A stretch of DNA of 64,000 nt from Intestinibaculum porci (GCF_003925875.1 NZ_AP019309.1:2666001-2730000); one strand, 5' to 3'; positions 35,257-45,047 are shown, counted from the first letter of the stretch. Numbers and translations: made by a program. The notes: generated by a model from the letters alone, not told the origin.

Positions 35257-36177
35257 TTAGTAAAAACATCTTTCTTCGAGCCAATGATAAATATCATTGT
35301 AAACATCGATCTTATTTTCTTCCTTCATTAAGGCATGCCGACTCTTTTCATAGACCTTGATTGTCAAGTCTTTGATGCCTCGATTACGATAGTCTTCATA
35401 GATCTTTTGCGCATCCTTGCCAAAACGGGTGACAGGATCATCCTTCCCGCTTAAAAGATAGATCGAAAGATAATCTGGCGTCGCTTCAATTGTCGTCGGC
35501 AGATTCGCCATCTTATTGATATGCAAAACATCTAAAAAGCCTTTAGCTGTATAAGGGAAATTATTCATCGTATCTTTCTCATAAAGTTCAATTTCTTTCT
35601 GATTGCTCGTCAGATAGTCAAACTGATTCTTACCCACTTTTTTCGCAAAGCGGCGACGAATGATCTCCATTCGTTTTTCCGCCCGATATCGCGATCCCCT
35701 GACCATTTTTTCTAACTGAAAACGTAAAGTACCAGTATGGGAGAACGAGATATTATGAGCTGGCGACAAGAGAATCATCCCTTGGAAAAAATCACCAAAG
35801 CGCGTTGCATAAAGACGAATCAGCGAAGCGCCAAAGCCCATCCCAATATAAAAGTGCAGAGCTTCCGGATAACGCGGCATGATCACCTGCTGGAGATGAT
35901 GCATATCTTTCAGTAAGCCTTCCATCGCATCACCTTCGCCAAAATAGCCCTGTTCAAAATCAATCAGTGAACGGCCATGACCGGCAAAATCACTGACAAC
36001 CACAACATATCCTTTATTTTGCATCCATTTTGCAAAATGATCATAACGTTCTAAATCTTCCCCTAAATCGTGATGCACAAATAACACCGCTTTGATCCGC
36101 AGCACGATCTTTGGTTCATATATTCTAAAATGGACATGCGTATGTAAACTTGAAGTATACGTTTCTTCACTAATCAT
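35257..36177 (-). CDS. Alpha/beta hydrolase, lysophospholipase type
   Basis: A 306-residue protein from ATG 36177 (GGAGGG 8 bases upstream; the longer frame to 36249 lacks support). FVHHDLGEDLERYDHFAKWM and VVVSDFAGHGRS match the monoacylglycerol-lipase/YtpA pattern; the nucleophile is in YIGMGFGASLIR, where the elbow is GMGFG in place of GxSxG, so the expected serine appears to be replaced, and LSGKDDPVT carries the acid. The missing nucleophile serine is notable and may mean a non-catalytic protein. Confidence 0.7.
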   Translation of the reverse strand: MISEETYTSSLHTHVHFRIYEPKIVLRIKAVLFVHHDLGEDLERYDHFAKWMQNKGYVVVVSDFAGHGRSLIDFEQGYFGEGDAMEGLLKDMHHLQQVIMPRYPEALHFYIGMGFGASLIRLYATRFGDFFQGMILLSPAHNISFSHTGTLRFQLEKMVRGSRYRAEKRMEIIRRRFAKKVGKNQFDYLTSNQKEIELYEKDTMNNFPYTAKGFLDVLHINKMANLPTTIEATPDYLSIYLLSGKDDPVTRFGKDAQKIYEDYRNRGIKDLTIKVYEKSRHALMKEENKIDVYNDIYHWLEERCFY

Positions 36178-36233
36178 AAGCAAGCCCTCCTTCTTATATA
36201 GCTCCATTTTACAACAAGTTTCGCAAAAATAAA

Positions 36234-36268
36234 AACAAATTGTTTGCATTTAAACAATTTGTTTGAGG
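36234..36268 (-). terminator. recO terminator
   Basis: Minus strand: AAACAAATTGTTT, loop, AAACAATTTGTTT, then T-rich sequence. The recO stop lies within the 5' arm. Confidence 0.75.
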
Positions 36269-36990
36269 AAAGTTTTCGATTTCAGACGAATCCCGATGTA
36301 CTCTTCCACATAGTACTCAAAAATCGGCAACACCTGTTTGACTATATCATCCGCTAAAGTCAAACGCGACACCTGTTTCATCGTCGTTTTATATAAGTAG
36401 CGAATCGCTTTTAAGGCATCTAAGTCGTAATGGATGGGACCCGTATGATGTTTATGACAGACAAAGCCGCCATCATCTAACTGAAAATCAATCACTTTGG
36501 TGGAATCACAAAAGACGCAGTGATCCACCTGCAGTTTCACACCATTCGTTTTCATAATATGGGCATTAATGAGGGCATAGACGTAAAGATAGTTTGCGCC
36601 TTCATCTAAGGCTTCAAGCGTTTCTTTCAAAAAATCAAAGGTCGATTGCGATGGTTTGTTTTCCGGCAGGTAACGGTAATAGTATTCCATCAGATAATCC
36701 GCCACAATTTCACGATTCAGATCCTTACGAATATTGTTGTAATAAGAAAGATGTTGCCCGCGAATAAGCGTTGATAATCCTTTCCGCGGCGTGATCTCAA
36801 ATTCACTAAGGCTCATCGGCATGACAATCGCCGCATTTTTTGAGGTCATCTTCCGCGTACCTCGCGCCGTTAAAGTGATCTTGCCAAACGTTAATGAGTA
36901 GATCGTCACTAACTGCGCTGTTTCTTTATAGGGCATTGTCTTTAAGACAATGCCCTGCGTATTAGCTGTAGTCATCGCTGTTGTAGCCAA
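36250..36990 (-). CDS. recO: DNA repair protein RecO
   Basis: A 246-residue protein that loads RecA and anneals strands in gap repair. The N-terminal OB fold (TQGIVLKTMPYKETAQLVTI) is followed by a helical domain with a short zinc-type motif (CVFC and CHKH). It overlaps era by 29 bases, continuing the ybeY-cdd-era-recO run. Confidence 0.93.
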   Translation of the reverse strand: MATTAMTTANTQGIVLKTMPYKETAQLVTIYSLTFGKITLTARGTRKMTSKNAAIVMPMSLSEFEITPRKGLSTLIRGQHLSYYNNIRKDLNREIVADYLMEYYYRYLPENKPSQSTFDFLKETLEALDEGANYLYVYALINAHIMKTNGVKLQVDHCVFCDSTKVIDFQLDDGGFVCHKHHTGPIHYDLDALKAIRYLYKTTMKQVSRLTLADDIVKQVLPIFEYYVEEYIGIRLKSKTFLKQIV

Positions 36991-37858
36991 ATTCTTTCAG
37001 ATAGGTCTGCTTGTTGCGCCAATCCTTTTCGACTTTGACATATAATTCCAGATCCACATTTTTCCCGCTGAAGCGGCGCATATCGCGGCGCGCCTGCTGT
37101 TTGATTTTCTTGATCATCGCGCCCTGCTTGCCAATGAGGATCCCTTTCTGCGATTTCCGATTGACGACGATATCCGCCATAATATGGATATGATCATCAT
37201 CTTCCTCCCACTGCTGAATCACAATCGCCACATCATGAGGAATTTCATCATGGGTGAAATAGAGGATCTTTTCACGAATAAATTCCGAAAGAATGAACTG
37301 TTCAGGATGATCGGTAATCATCTCTTCTGGATAAATCTGATCTCCTTCGGGCAGATCGCTTTTTAACGTTGCCATCAGATCATCTAAGTTATCCCCATTG
37401 AGGGCACTGATCGGAATGATTTCCTTAAACGGATAAAGAGCGCTCCACTGCGTTAACTTAGCGAGCATTTCATCTTTCGTTAATAAGTCCGACTTATTCA
37501 GTAATAAGTAAACCGGACATTCTGCTTCGCTTTTGAGACGTTCAACGATAAAACGATCGCCTTTACCGATGCGTTCATCCGCCGCTTCCATTAATAAAAT
37601 AATATCCGTGCCGGCAATCGAGCCTAAAGCCGTCGCATTCATAAAGCTGCCTAAACCATCCTGGGGTTTATGGATCCCTGGTGTATCTAAGAAGATCATC
37701 TGCGCTTCTTCATCGGTATAAATTCCCTGAACCGTATTACGGGTGGTCTGGGCGGTTGGTGATGTGATCACCAGTTTGGTTTTTAAAATATGGTTGAGCA
37801 ATGTCGACTTGCCGACATTTGGCCGGCCGATAATGCTGATAAAACCTGATTTGTACAT
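36962..37858 (-). CDS. era: GTPase Era
   Basis: A 298-residue ribosome-assembly GTPase. Motifs: GRPNVGKSTLLN (G1), FLDTPGIHKP (G3), LLNKSDLL (G4), and a C-terminal KH domain (GILIGKQGAMIKKIKQQARR) that binds 16S rRNA. Confidence 0.97.
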   Translation of the reverse strand: MYKSGFISIIGRPNVGKSTLLNHILKTKLVITSPTAQTTRNTVQGIYTDEEAQMIFLDTPGIHKPQDGLGSFMNATALGSIAGTDIILLMEAADERIGKGDRFIVERLKSEAECPVYLLLNKSDLLTKDEMLAKLTQWSALYPFKEIIPISALNGDNLDDLMATLKSDLPEGDQIYPEEMITDHPEQFILSEFIREKILYFTHDEIPHDVAIVIQQWEEDDDHIHIMADIVVNRKSQKGILIGKQGAMIKKIKQQARRDMRRFSGKNVDLELYVKVEKDWRNKQTYLKEFGYNSDDYS

Positions 37859-37861
37859 AGT

Positions 37862-38260
37862 TTACATATCCTCACTTGTAAATGTGCGGGGCAAGAGTTC
37901 CTTGATATTCGTCACTTCGTAACGATCACGAGCCCCTAAAATAATTGGTGTTTCAGGATCTAATAATTCTCCTAAAACCTGGCGGCAGCTGCCGCATGGC
38001 GAAATTAATGTTGGGCCATCCCCCACAATCGCCAAAGCGACGATATCTTCTTTATGATAGCCGCGACAGTACGTCTGGAAAACGGCATTGCGCTCGGCGC
38101 ACATCGAAGAACCATAAGCCGCATTTTCAATATTGCAGCCATGGATGAAGGTGCCGTCTTTTAATTCGCAGCAGGCTCCCACTTTAAAATGGGAATAAGG
38201 GGTATAGGCATTCTTTTGCGCCTCGTACGCTTCATCCACTAAATACTGATAATCTTTCAT
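37862..38260 (-). CDS. cdd: Cytidine deaminase
   Basis: A 132-residue zinc enzyme turning cytidine into uridine. The zinc/catalytic motifs are CAERNAVF and PCGSCRQVLGEL; YSHFKVGACCELKDG is the substrate loop. It lies three bases upstream of era and shares a base with the ybeY stop. Confidence 0.96.
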   Translation of the reverse strand: MKDYQYLVDEAYEAQKNAYTPYSHFKVGACCELKDGTFIHGCNIENAAYGSSMCAERNAVFQTYCRGYHKEDIVALAIVGDGPTLISPCGSCRQVLGELLDPETPIILGARDRYEVTNIKELLPRTFTSEDM

Positions 38261-38724
38261 TACTTTTCACCTCTTGTAATCTGCAGTTTATCTAAGATCA
38301 CTTTCTGAAGACCGAACATTTCTTCTTCATCTTCTTTATTCATGTGATCATATCCTAACAAATGTAAAACGCCATGGGTGAATAAGAAACACATTTCCCG
38401 GCGCAGCGAATGTCCATATTCCTGAGCCTGCGCCTGGGCATGGTCAACGGAAATAAAGATATCGCCTAATTCCCGGGGCATGCCTTCAACATAATACTGT
38501 TCATTATCTTCTAAAGCAAAGCTGATGACATCCGTTGCCCGATCGATCTTTCGATAATCACGGTTGATCTGATGAATCTTTTCATCATCGACTAAAATGA
38601 CCGACATTTCCACATCATCATGGATGTTTAATGTCGCTAATGCTGTTTTTAAAATTGCCTGAAAATCTTCCTGATAATCATCAGGGAAAGATGTTTCATT
38701 GACATATGCTAAATCTATGGCCAT
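38260..38724 (-). CDS. ybeY: Endoribonuclease YbeY
   Basis: A 154-residue zinc ribonuclease for rRNA maturation. The metal motif HGVLHLLGYDH is complete. I start at ATG 38724 behind AGAGG; the extension to 38751 is not supported. phoH, which often precedes ybeY, is missing here, and an ABC exporter gene lies upstream instead. Confidence 0.95.
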   Translation of the reverse strand: MAIDLAYVNETSFPDDYQEDFQAILKTALATLNIHDDVEMSVILVDDEKIHQINRDYRKIDRATDVISFALEDNEQYYVEGMPRELGDIFISVDHAQAQAQEYGHSLRREMCFLFTHGVLHLLGYDHMNKEDEEEMFGLQKVILDKLQITRGEK

Positions 38725-38763
38725 ATATTTTACCTCTAAACTTTCACACAAATTATAGCATAA

Positions 38764-40764
38764 TCACGCGTCTTTTTGTACTAAGAGATCAAGGCTCTCA
38801 TAACCCGCTTTTAAAGCCTCGTGATGGGTGACAATGACAAAGATTTTCTCACTGTTCATAAGCACTTTTACAAGCATCTGCGCACGCTTGATCGCTAAAG
38901 CATCAAGCGTTTCATCAAGCAGGCAGATTTCCGCCTTAGAAAGGAGAGCGCGGGCAATGAGAATGAGCGCCGCCTGTCCTTTCGATAAAGGGGCCCCTGT
39001 TTCATCAATATGCAAATCAAAGGATTCTGTTAAGTCAAGGGCCTGCATTTCTTTTAAGACGCTGGCAATTTTGCTCATATCTTCGCATAAAAGATTTTCA
39101 AAGACGGTGCCGTTAAAAAGCTGACGATCCCCAATATAAAGGACATGTGACGCAATCGCCGCTGTCGAAAGATTTCTTAATTCCTGATCATTATACAAAA
39201 TCTGACCGCGATAGTAATGATCACTGCCCGCTAGTAAGCGTAAGAGCGTACTTTTGCCAGCGCCATTATCACCTGACAAAAAGCAGCTATGCGCAATGGT
39301 AAAATCTAAATGGGAAAGGACATCTTCATGATAGCCATAGCTGTAAGAAAGGTTATGCACGGTCAGCGAAGAAACCTTTTCTAAATGATCTGCTAAGGGA
39401 CTGATTGGTAAATGAAATTCTTTAAAATGTTCAAAAACCATCTTCTCTTCCCCATAGAAGACCATTAAACGCATGATGGTCATAGTTGGATCAAAGAGCT
39501 GAAAAGTAATCATGATCACCATAAAAACTTCCCCCATCTTTAACATTTGTAAATGATAGAAGAGTAAACCTAAGCCTAAAACAATGACATTTAAAAAGGC
39601 TTCAAAAAGCAGACACGTGCGCTGCAGCTTCCGTTTCTGATCCTCATAGGCTAACTGACTTTCCTGCGCCTTCGTAAAAGCTTCCTCGTAGCTTTGAAAG
39701 TAAGTCTCTCCAAATAGATAACGATTAAAGCGGCTGCGAATCATGCTGACCAGCTTTTCACTATGCATCGCGTCATCATGTTTCATCTGTTTATAAACAA
39801 GCACTAAGCTTTCACTCTGATAGCGCACAATCAAGCCCATAATGAGTAAACAGGCGATGACAATGCATGTGATCGGCAAAGAAATTAATGATAAGCCAAT
39901 GATGAAGATCGCTAAAGTAATAGAATCATGATCAATCACCTGAAAGTAATCCAGACTCAAATCACTTAAACTGTAAAAATCTAATAAGCTATTCACAATC
40001 TTCCCTTCGCCGCGGGCAAAGAAGGATTCATCATAATGCATCACCTGCTTTAATGAATCACAGACATAGTCCTGATCAAAAAGGCTATGCAGCTTACTGG
40101 CCTTCTTTTCTTTAAGCTGAGCTAAGAGCACTTTTAATAATGCCATCAGTCCATAAGCCCCCAAAATCAAGGCCACTAATAACATCGGACTATTGACGCG
40201 GACATGATCAATTAACAAAGCATAGAGCATCGCACTTAATAAACTCATCAATGACATCGCAAAACTGATCCGATTAAAAACGCGTAAATCATGACGATAA
40301 CGCTTATGCTGGGAAGAGAGAAAAGAATGTAATAAGCGGCTTTGATAATGATAATAGCGTCCTAAATGCGTCACGGTAATGAGATTTTCACTATAGAGCG
40401 CTGCTAACTTTGCCTTTGTAAAATGACGCAGTCCACAGCTCGGATCACCAATGAGATAATCATCATCCTTCATTTCATAAAGCACCACAAAATGTCCATA
40501 TCCATCTTTTTCCAGATGGAGGATACAAGGCATTTTAATCTTCCGAAAATCATCAAGCGGACAATGATACGCCTTCGCTTCAATCGCGTAGCCCGATAAT
40601 GCCTCGACAAGACCTTTCACACTTGTGCCCTGCGCATCAACGCGACACTTCTCTTTAATGATTGAAGCATCTTCATCAATACCATAATACTTCAAAATCA
40701 TCTTCACACAATAGACGCCGCAAGCTGTTTCGTCGTCCTGAATTTCTACTGGATAAGTAGCCAT
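38764..40764 (-). CDS. Peptidase-containing ABC exporter (PCAT)
   Basis: A 666-residue fusion of C39 peptidase, membrane domain and ATPase, the layout used to cleave double-glycine leaders and export the peptide (bacteriocins, pheromones). Peptidase: IQDDETACGVYCVKMILKYY (Cys), DGYGHFVVLYE (His), LIGDPSCG (Asp). About six membrane segments between residues 165 and 430. ATPase: Walker A GDNGAGKST, signature LSKGQ, Walker B EICLLDE, H-loop VTHH. I start at ATG 40764 behind GAGGTG. No precursor peptide or immunity gene is evident nearby, so the cargo is unknown. Confidence 0.88.
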   Translation of the reverse strand: MATYPVEIQDDETACGVYCVKMILKYYGIDEDASIIKEKCRVDAQGTSVKGLVEALSGYAIEAKAYHCPLDDFRKIKMPCILHLEKDGYGHFVVLYEMKDDDYLIGDPSCGLRHFTKAKLAALYSENLITVTHLGRYYHYQSRLLHSFLSSQHKRYRHDLRVFNRISFAMSLMSLLSAMLYALLIDHVRVNSPMLLVALILGAYGLMALLKVLLAQLKEKKASKLHSLFDQDYVCDSLKQVMHYDESFFARGEGKIVNSLLDFYSLSDLSLDYFQVIDHDSITLAIFIIGLSLISLPITCIVIACLLIMGLIVRYQSESLVLVYKQMKHDDAMHSEKLVSMIRSRFNRYLFGETYFQSYEEAFTKAQESQLAYEDQKRKLQRTCLLFEAFLNVIVLGLGLLFYHLQMLKMGEVFMVIMITFQLFDPTMTIMRLMVFYGEEKMVFEHFKEFHLPISPLADHLEKVSSLTVHNLSYSYGYHEDVLSHLDFTIAHSCFLSGDNGAGKSTLLRLLAGSDHYYRGQILYNDQELRNLSTAAIASHVLYIGDRQLFNGTVFENLLCEDMSKIASVLKEMQALDLTESFDLHIDETGAPLSKGQAALILIARALLSKAEICLLDETLDALAIKRAQMLVKVLMNSEKIFVIVTHHEALKAGYESLDLLVQKDA

Positions 40765-40838
40765 TTTTATCACCTCATTAGTTTAAACACTTCTACGAGG
40801 TCATTTCTCACAAAAAATCAGAACATTTTTTACTTTTC

Positions 40839-40982
40839 TTAGTCCTTTTTTACAGTCTCAGAGGCCTTTTTGGACAAATCTCTTAAAATGTCTAAAGATT
40901 TTAGACCCTCATCCCTTTTCATTGTCGAATAAAAGGCATCATTTATAGCCGTAGCCCCATGATTGATACCCTGGATCGCTTC
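40839..40982 (-). pseudogene. Possible small ORF remnant upstream of the exporter
   Basis: A frame encoding EAIQGINHGATAINDAFYST and ending DLSKKASETVKKD is open here, but has no good start after the upstream terminator; an internal ATG gives only 27 residues (MKRDEGLKSLDILRDLSKKA) without a ribosome site. It has no double-glycine leader. It may be a decayed small gene. Confidence 0.25.
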
Positions 40983-41003
40983 CTTTGCTTCATCGACTTC
41001 TAT

Positions 41004-41036
41004 ACAAAAAAGTCTTGCCCTAAAAGGACAAGACCT
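41004..41036 (-). terminator. dap operon terminator
   Basis: Minus strand: GTCTTGTCC, TTTTA, GGGCAAGAC, then TTTTTT, just after the aminotransferase stop. Confidence 0.88.
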
Positions 41037-41040
41037 CACA

Positions 41041-42222
41041 TTATTGCATCGATAAAACATCTCTAAAGACACGCATCGCTTCATCGACATTTTCTTTTGT
41101 CGTAATTAATGGTGGCAACATACGGACTACGTTTGTGCCCGCCGTAATAACGATGACGCCATGCGCAATCATTTCATTAACCACTGCTCCAGCAGGTTTA
41201 TTAAGGACTAAACCTTGCATGAAACCTAAACCACGATGCCCTTCTACGCAATCAAATTCATTCGTTAAAGCATCTAACTGCTTTTCTAAATAAGCGGATA
41301 CTTCTTTGACATTTTCTAAGATATGATCTTCTGCAATAATATCAAAGACCGTGCTGACCGCTGCACAGACAAATGGGTTCCCGCCATAAGTAGAGCCGTG
41401 ATCACCGGGCTCCATCGCTTGAGCGTATTTTTCATTAGCAACGAAAGCGCCGACAGGTACGCCGCTGCCTAAGCCTTTGGCTAAGCAGACGATATCTGGT
41501 TTGACATCATAATATTCATAAGTGAATAAATAGCCGGTACGTCCCATGCCGCACTGGACTTCATCCAGAATCAGGCATAAGTCATGTTCATCACATAAAA
41601 CTCTTAAGCCCTGTAAAAATTCTTTCGTACATGGATTGACGCCGCCTTCACCCTGAATCGGTTCAACGATAATAGCCGCCGTTTTATCCGTTAATAACGC
41701 TTTAACGGATGTTAAATCATTTAAGGTAGCATATTTGACATCATTCATTAATGGCCCAAAAGCTTCCTGATAATGAGCATTACCAGTTAACTTCACAGCT
41801 CCGGTCGTACGCCCATGGAAAGAAGAATGGAAAGAAATAATTTCACTATCTGCTTTGCCATGTTTCATAAAGTAAGCCTTACGCGCTAACTTTAAAGCCC
41901 CCTCAATGGCTTCCGCGCCAGAGTTCGCAAAGAACACCTGCGAAAGCTTAGTGGCTTCAACGACTTTCTTCGCCGCCTCAGTCGCGATTGGGGTATAGAA
42001 ATAGTTCGAGACATGCATCAGTTTATCAATTTGTGCATGTAATGCCTGAGTGTATTTAGGATAGCCATAGCCAAATGAGTTCACCCCAATCCCGCTATAG
42101 AAATCTAAATATCTCTTGCCATCGGTATCATAGAGTTCAACACCCTGACCATGATCTAAAACGATCTTTTGTCTGCCATAAGCATGCAGAAAATACTTTT
42201 CACCTTGTTCATAATAATTCAT
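41041..42222 (-). CDS. ArgD-like class III aminotransferase of the DAP operon
   Basis: About 393 residues. PLP-enzyme signatures: FANSGAEAIEGALKLARK, LILDEVQCGMGRTG and the lysine motif LAKGLGSGVPVGAF. By sequence it is of the acetylornithine aminotransferase type. Its place as last gene after dapF, dapH and dapL suggests that it serves as the N-acetyl-diaminopimelate aminotransferase of the acetylase route. No other arginine genes are nearby. I start at ATG 42222, which overlaps the end of dapL. Confidence 0.82.
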   Translation of the reverse strand: MNYYEQGEKYFLHAYGRQKIVLDHGQGVELYDTDGKRYLDFYSGIGVNSFGYGYPKYTQALHAQIDKLMHVSNYFYTPIATEAAKKVVEATKLSQVFFANSGAEAIEGALKLARKAYFMKHGKADSEIISFHSSFHGRTTGAVKLTGNAHYQEAFGPLMNDVKYATLNDLTSVKALLTDKTAAIIVEPIQGEGGVNPCTKEFLQGLRVLCDEHDLCLILDEVQCGMGRTGYLFTYEYYDVKPDIVCLAKGLGSGVPVGAFVANEKYAQAMEPGDHGSTYGGNPFVCAAVSTVFDIIAEDHILENVKEVSAYLEKQLDALTNEFDCVEGHRGLGFMQGLVLNKPAGAVVNEMIAHGVIVITAGTNVVRMLPPLITTKENVDEAMRVFRDVLSMQ

Positions 42223-43345
42223 CACACATAGCCCCCTTGAAATTTTCTGCAATTGACATATACATATCAACTGCTTTTAATAATACTTCTTCGTTGAAAT
42301 TAAACCGGTCTGTATGCAGACCGCTCTGGTACCGGGATGACCGGGTACCTACGAAGACAAAGAGACCAGGGATCGCTTTCTGGTAAAAAGCAAAGTCCTC
42401 TGCCAACATTAATGGTGTTGATAATTGTTCAATCGGATAACTGCTTTGCGCATGTTGAAACAGTTTTGCATTGTTTAAAACCGGCGGATACATGGGCGGA
42501 CAGCTCCAGTCAATAGTGCAGCCATACGCTTTTTCTGCGCCTTGATGCAGATCCTCAATATGTTTCATCAGCATTGCAAAGACTTCATCGCTGTAGGTTC
42601 TCACCGTGCCATGCATCTCAACTGTCGAAGCAACCGAGTTGCGAGCCTGACCACCATGAATTTCACCAATATTAATAATTGCTGGTTCAAATGGTGTTTT
42701 CATACGCGTTAAAATCTGCTGGTACTGATTAATTAATATACTAGCAATAGTAATGGCATCCACCCCTAAATGAGGTAAGCCGGCATGAGCATCCTGCCCA
42801 TGAATAGTGACATCAATCTCTCCGCATTCGGCCATTAATGGTCCCGCTTTACTTGCCACAACACCTTCATCTAAAGTCGGCATTAAATGAATGCCATAGA
42901 TCGCTTTCACGTTATAGCGATCAAGCAAGCCGCTTTCGACAATTAATTTGGCAGCCCCAGGCGCTTCTTCAGCGGGCTGGAAAAGAAGTAAGAGATTGAC
43001 ATCAAAGTGATGTTGCTCTTCACTGAGTCTTTTTGCAAAACCTAAAAGCGCACTCATATGCCCATCATGACCGCAGGCATGCATGACACCTTCATGTTTT
43101 GAGACAAAGTCACAGTCATTTTTTTCGGTAATGGGCAAAGCATCCATATCGGTGCGGAAAGCAATCGTATTGTCTTTCCCTTGATCAATATAAACGTAAA
43201 GCCCCGTTTCTAAAATATCCATCGGCGTATAGCCCATGGCTTCAAGTTGTTTTTTAAGATAAGCTTTGGTCTGGAATTCTTTTAAACCAAGCTCAGGGAT
43301 CTGATGGAGATCCCTGCGCCATTTTCTGACATCTTCAACGTTCAT
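42209..43345 (-). CDS. dapL: N-acetyldiaminopimelate deacetylase
   Basis: A 378-residue M20-family metallohydrolase. Metal motifs: FRTDMDALPI, MHACGHDGHMSALLG, FQPAEEAPGAA. Sequence alone also fits related amidohydrolases, but location directly behind dapH supports the deacetylase step of diaminopimelate synthesis. Its end overlaps the aminotransferase start. Confidence 0.88.
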   Translation of the reverse strand: MNVEDVRKWRRDLHQIPELGLKEFQTKAYLKKQLEAMGYTPMDILETGLYVYIDQGKDNTIAFRTDMDALPITEKNDCDFVSKHEGVMHACGHDGHMSALLGFAKRLSEEQHHFDVNLLLLFQPAEEAPGAAKLIVESGLLDRYNVKAIYGIHLMPTLDEGVVASKAGPLMAECGEIDVTIHGQDAHAGLPHLGVDAITIASILINQYQQILTRMKTPFEPAIINIGEIHGGQARNSVASTVEMHGTVRTYSDEVFAMLMKHIEDLHQGAEKAYGCTIDWSCPPMYPPVLNNAKLFQHAQSSYPIEQLSTPLMLAEDFAFYQKAIPGLFVFVGTRSSRYQSGLHTDRFNFNEEVLLKAVDMYMSIAENFKGAMCDELL

Positions 43346-43346
43346 T

Positions 43347-44045
43347 TTATAGTTTTCTTAAGTCATCCATTAACTGGGTTTTTTCTTTGGTCTGTTCGTC
43401 TTTCTGCTTAACGATATGAGCAGGGTTACCAACGACAACCGCGCCGGCTGGAACATCTTTTGTGACGATCGCCCCAGCGCCAACAACGGCACCTTCACCG
43501 ATATGAACACCTTCGATGACAACCGCATTTGCCCCAATTAAAACGTTATCTTCCAAAACAACTGGTTTCGCATTTGGTGGTTCAATGACCCCCGCTAAGA
43601 CTGCGCCAGCCCCAACGTGGCAGTGTTTACCAACCGTAGCACGACCGCCTAAAACAGCATTCATATCAATCATAGTACCTTCGCCAATGACTGCACCAAT
43701 ATTGATCACAGCGCCCATCATAATGACGACGTTATCTTCGATCGTGACTTTATCACGGATGAATGTGCCTGGTTCAATACGGGCATTGATGCGTCTTTCA
43801 TCTAACATTGGAATCGCACTGTTACGACGATCCTGTTCTAAATAAGAATCGGTAATGTTGGCTTCATTGTCTTTTAAATACGCTTCAACATCTTTCAATT
43901 CCCCAATTAAAATTCTTGAGGTTGGATCACCGAAACAATGGAATGCGTCAGTGTCTGGTAAGTCATGTCCTTTGACATAGACTTTTACGGGTGTTTTCTT
44001 TTCGCTCTCGGCAATGTAGCGAATAATTTCTTCTGCCTGATTCAT
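43347..44045 (-). CDS. dapH: Tetrahydrodipicolinate N-acetyltransferase
   Basis: A 232-residue left-handed beta-helix acyltransferase with many hexapeptide repeats ([20 protein letters not shown] onward) and the N-terminal domain typical of DapH. It acetylates tetrahydrodipicolinate, the entry to the acetylase route. It overlaps dapF by four bases. Confidence 0.94.
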   Translation of the reverse strand: MNQAEEIIRYIAESEKKTPVKVYVKGHDLPDTDAFHCFGDPTSRILIGELKDVEAYLKDNEANITDSYLEQDRRNSAIPMLDERRINARIEPGTFIRDKVTIEDNVVIMMGAVINIGAVIGEGTMIDMNAVLGGRATVGKHCHVGAGAVLAGVIEPPNAKPVVLEDNVLIGANAVVIEGVHIGEGAVVGAGAIVTKDVPAGAVVVGNPAHIVKQKDEQTKEKTQLMDDLRKL

Positions 44046-44881
44046 CTGTAATCTTCCTCCTGTATATACCCTCTAAATGTGGTGCGGGCTGGTCCGGTCA
44101 TAAAAATATGACCATCACGATAAGCAATCTGTAAATGACCGCCTAATAATTCAACATCCGCCTCTGGACCACATAAGTGATTCAGATAGCTGGCATACAT
44201 GACCGCGCAGGCCCCCGTGCCGCAGGCATGGGTTTCTCCGCTGCCGCGTTCCCACACACGCATCTTCAGATGCTTTTCATCAATCACTTGCACAAATTCA
44301 GTATTTACGCTCTCTGGGAACATCGGATCCTTTTCAAAATGAGGTCCGATCTTTTCTAAATTGAAATCCAGATTATCACGGTAAATAACGAGATGAGGAT
44401 TGCCCATCGAAACAGCGGTTCCACGGTACTTGATCCCGTTGATGACAAGTTCGTCATCAATCATTTCTTCCTGATCATAGACGACTGGAATCTCTCGACA
44501 GGTCGTCACCGGTTTTCCCATGTCGACAGTGACGCTAGTGACTTCACCATTTTCGATCTTCAGTTCACATGTTTTAATGCCACTTAAAGTTTCGATTTGT
44601 AAAGTTGTTTTCTTGGTTAAGTGTTCATCATAGACAAACTTTGCAAAACAGCGGATACCATTACCGCACATCTTGCCTTCACTGCCGTCTAAATTGAACA
44701 TGCGCATTTTAAAATCTGCCACTTCACTCTCTAAAATCACAATTAAACCATCGGAACCAATGCCGAAATGGCGATCACTGATTTTGGAAATAAAAGTTGC
44801 ATCCATCGGCACGCGCTGATGAATTCCGTCCATGTAGACGTAATCATTGCCAATGCCTTCCATCTTGGTAAATTGCAGCAT
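44042..44881 (-). CDS. dapF: Diaminopimelate epimerase
   Basis: A 279-residue cofactor-free racemase producing meso-diaminopimelate. The two catalytic cysteines are in [12 protein letters not shown] and [13 protein letters not shown]. First gene of the dapF-dapH-dapL-aminotransferase operon; GGAGG lies upstream of the ATG. A promoter with TTGAAT, 17 bases, TATGAT precedes it. Confidence 0.95.
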   Translation of the reverse strand: MLQFTKMEGIGNDYVYMDGIHQRVPMDATFISKISDRHFGIGSDGLIVILESEVADFKMRMFNLDGSEGKMCGNGIRCFAKFVYDEHLTKKTTLQIETLSGIKTCELKIENGEVTSVTVDMGKPVTTCREIPVVYDQEEMIDDELVINGIKYRGTAVSMGNPHLVIYRDNLDFNLEKIGPHFEKDPMFPESVNTEFVQVIDEKHLKMRVWERGSGETHACGTGACAVMYASYLNHLCGPEADVELLGGHLQIAYRDGHIFMTGPARTTFRGYIQEEDYR

Positions 44882-44905
44882 TTCTCTTTTGCCACCTCCG
44901 TCCTC

Positions 44906-44935
44906 ATCATATCAAAGCTCACTTATCTATTCAAC
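44906..44935 (-). promoter_or_regulatory. dap operon promoter
   Basis: Minus strand TTGAAT, 17-base spacer, TATGAT, about 25 bases before dapF. No lysine riboswitch was recognised in the short leader. Confidence 0.55.
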
Positions 44936-45004
44936 TGACGTGAACGAGAAAAAGTTTATTATATATTATTCTTTTTTCGAAAAGCTGTAAACAAATTGAT
45001 TCAT

Positions 45005-45047
45005 TTTTCGTTAAAAAAAGAATACGACTCTTAAAGTTCGTATTCCT
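45005..45047 (-). terminator. Terminator of nitrilase-family gene
   Basis: Minus strand: GAATACGA, loop including the stop codon, TCGTATTC, then TTTTTTT. Confidence 0.8.

Noticed and set aside
40839-41090. 83-codon ORF as a precursor peptide for the ABC exporter
   Set aside because: It starts inside the aminotransferase gene, spans the operon terminator, and has no double-glycine leader.
44882-45030. Lysine riboswitch before the dap operon
   Set aside because: The leader after the predicted promoter is about 25 bases, too short for a lysine riboswitch.
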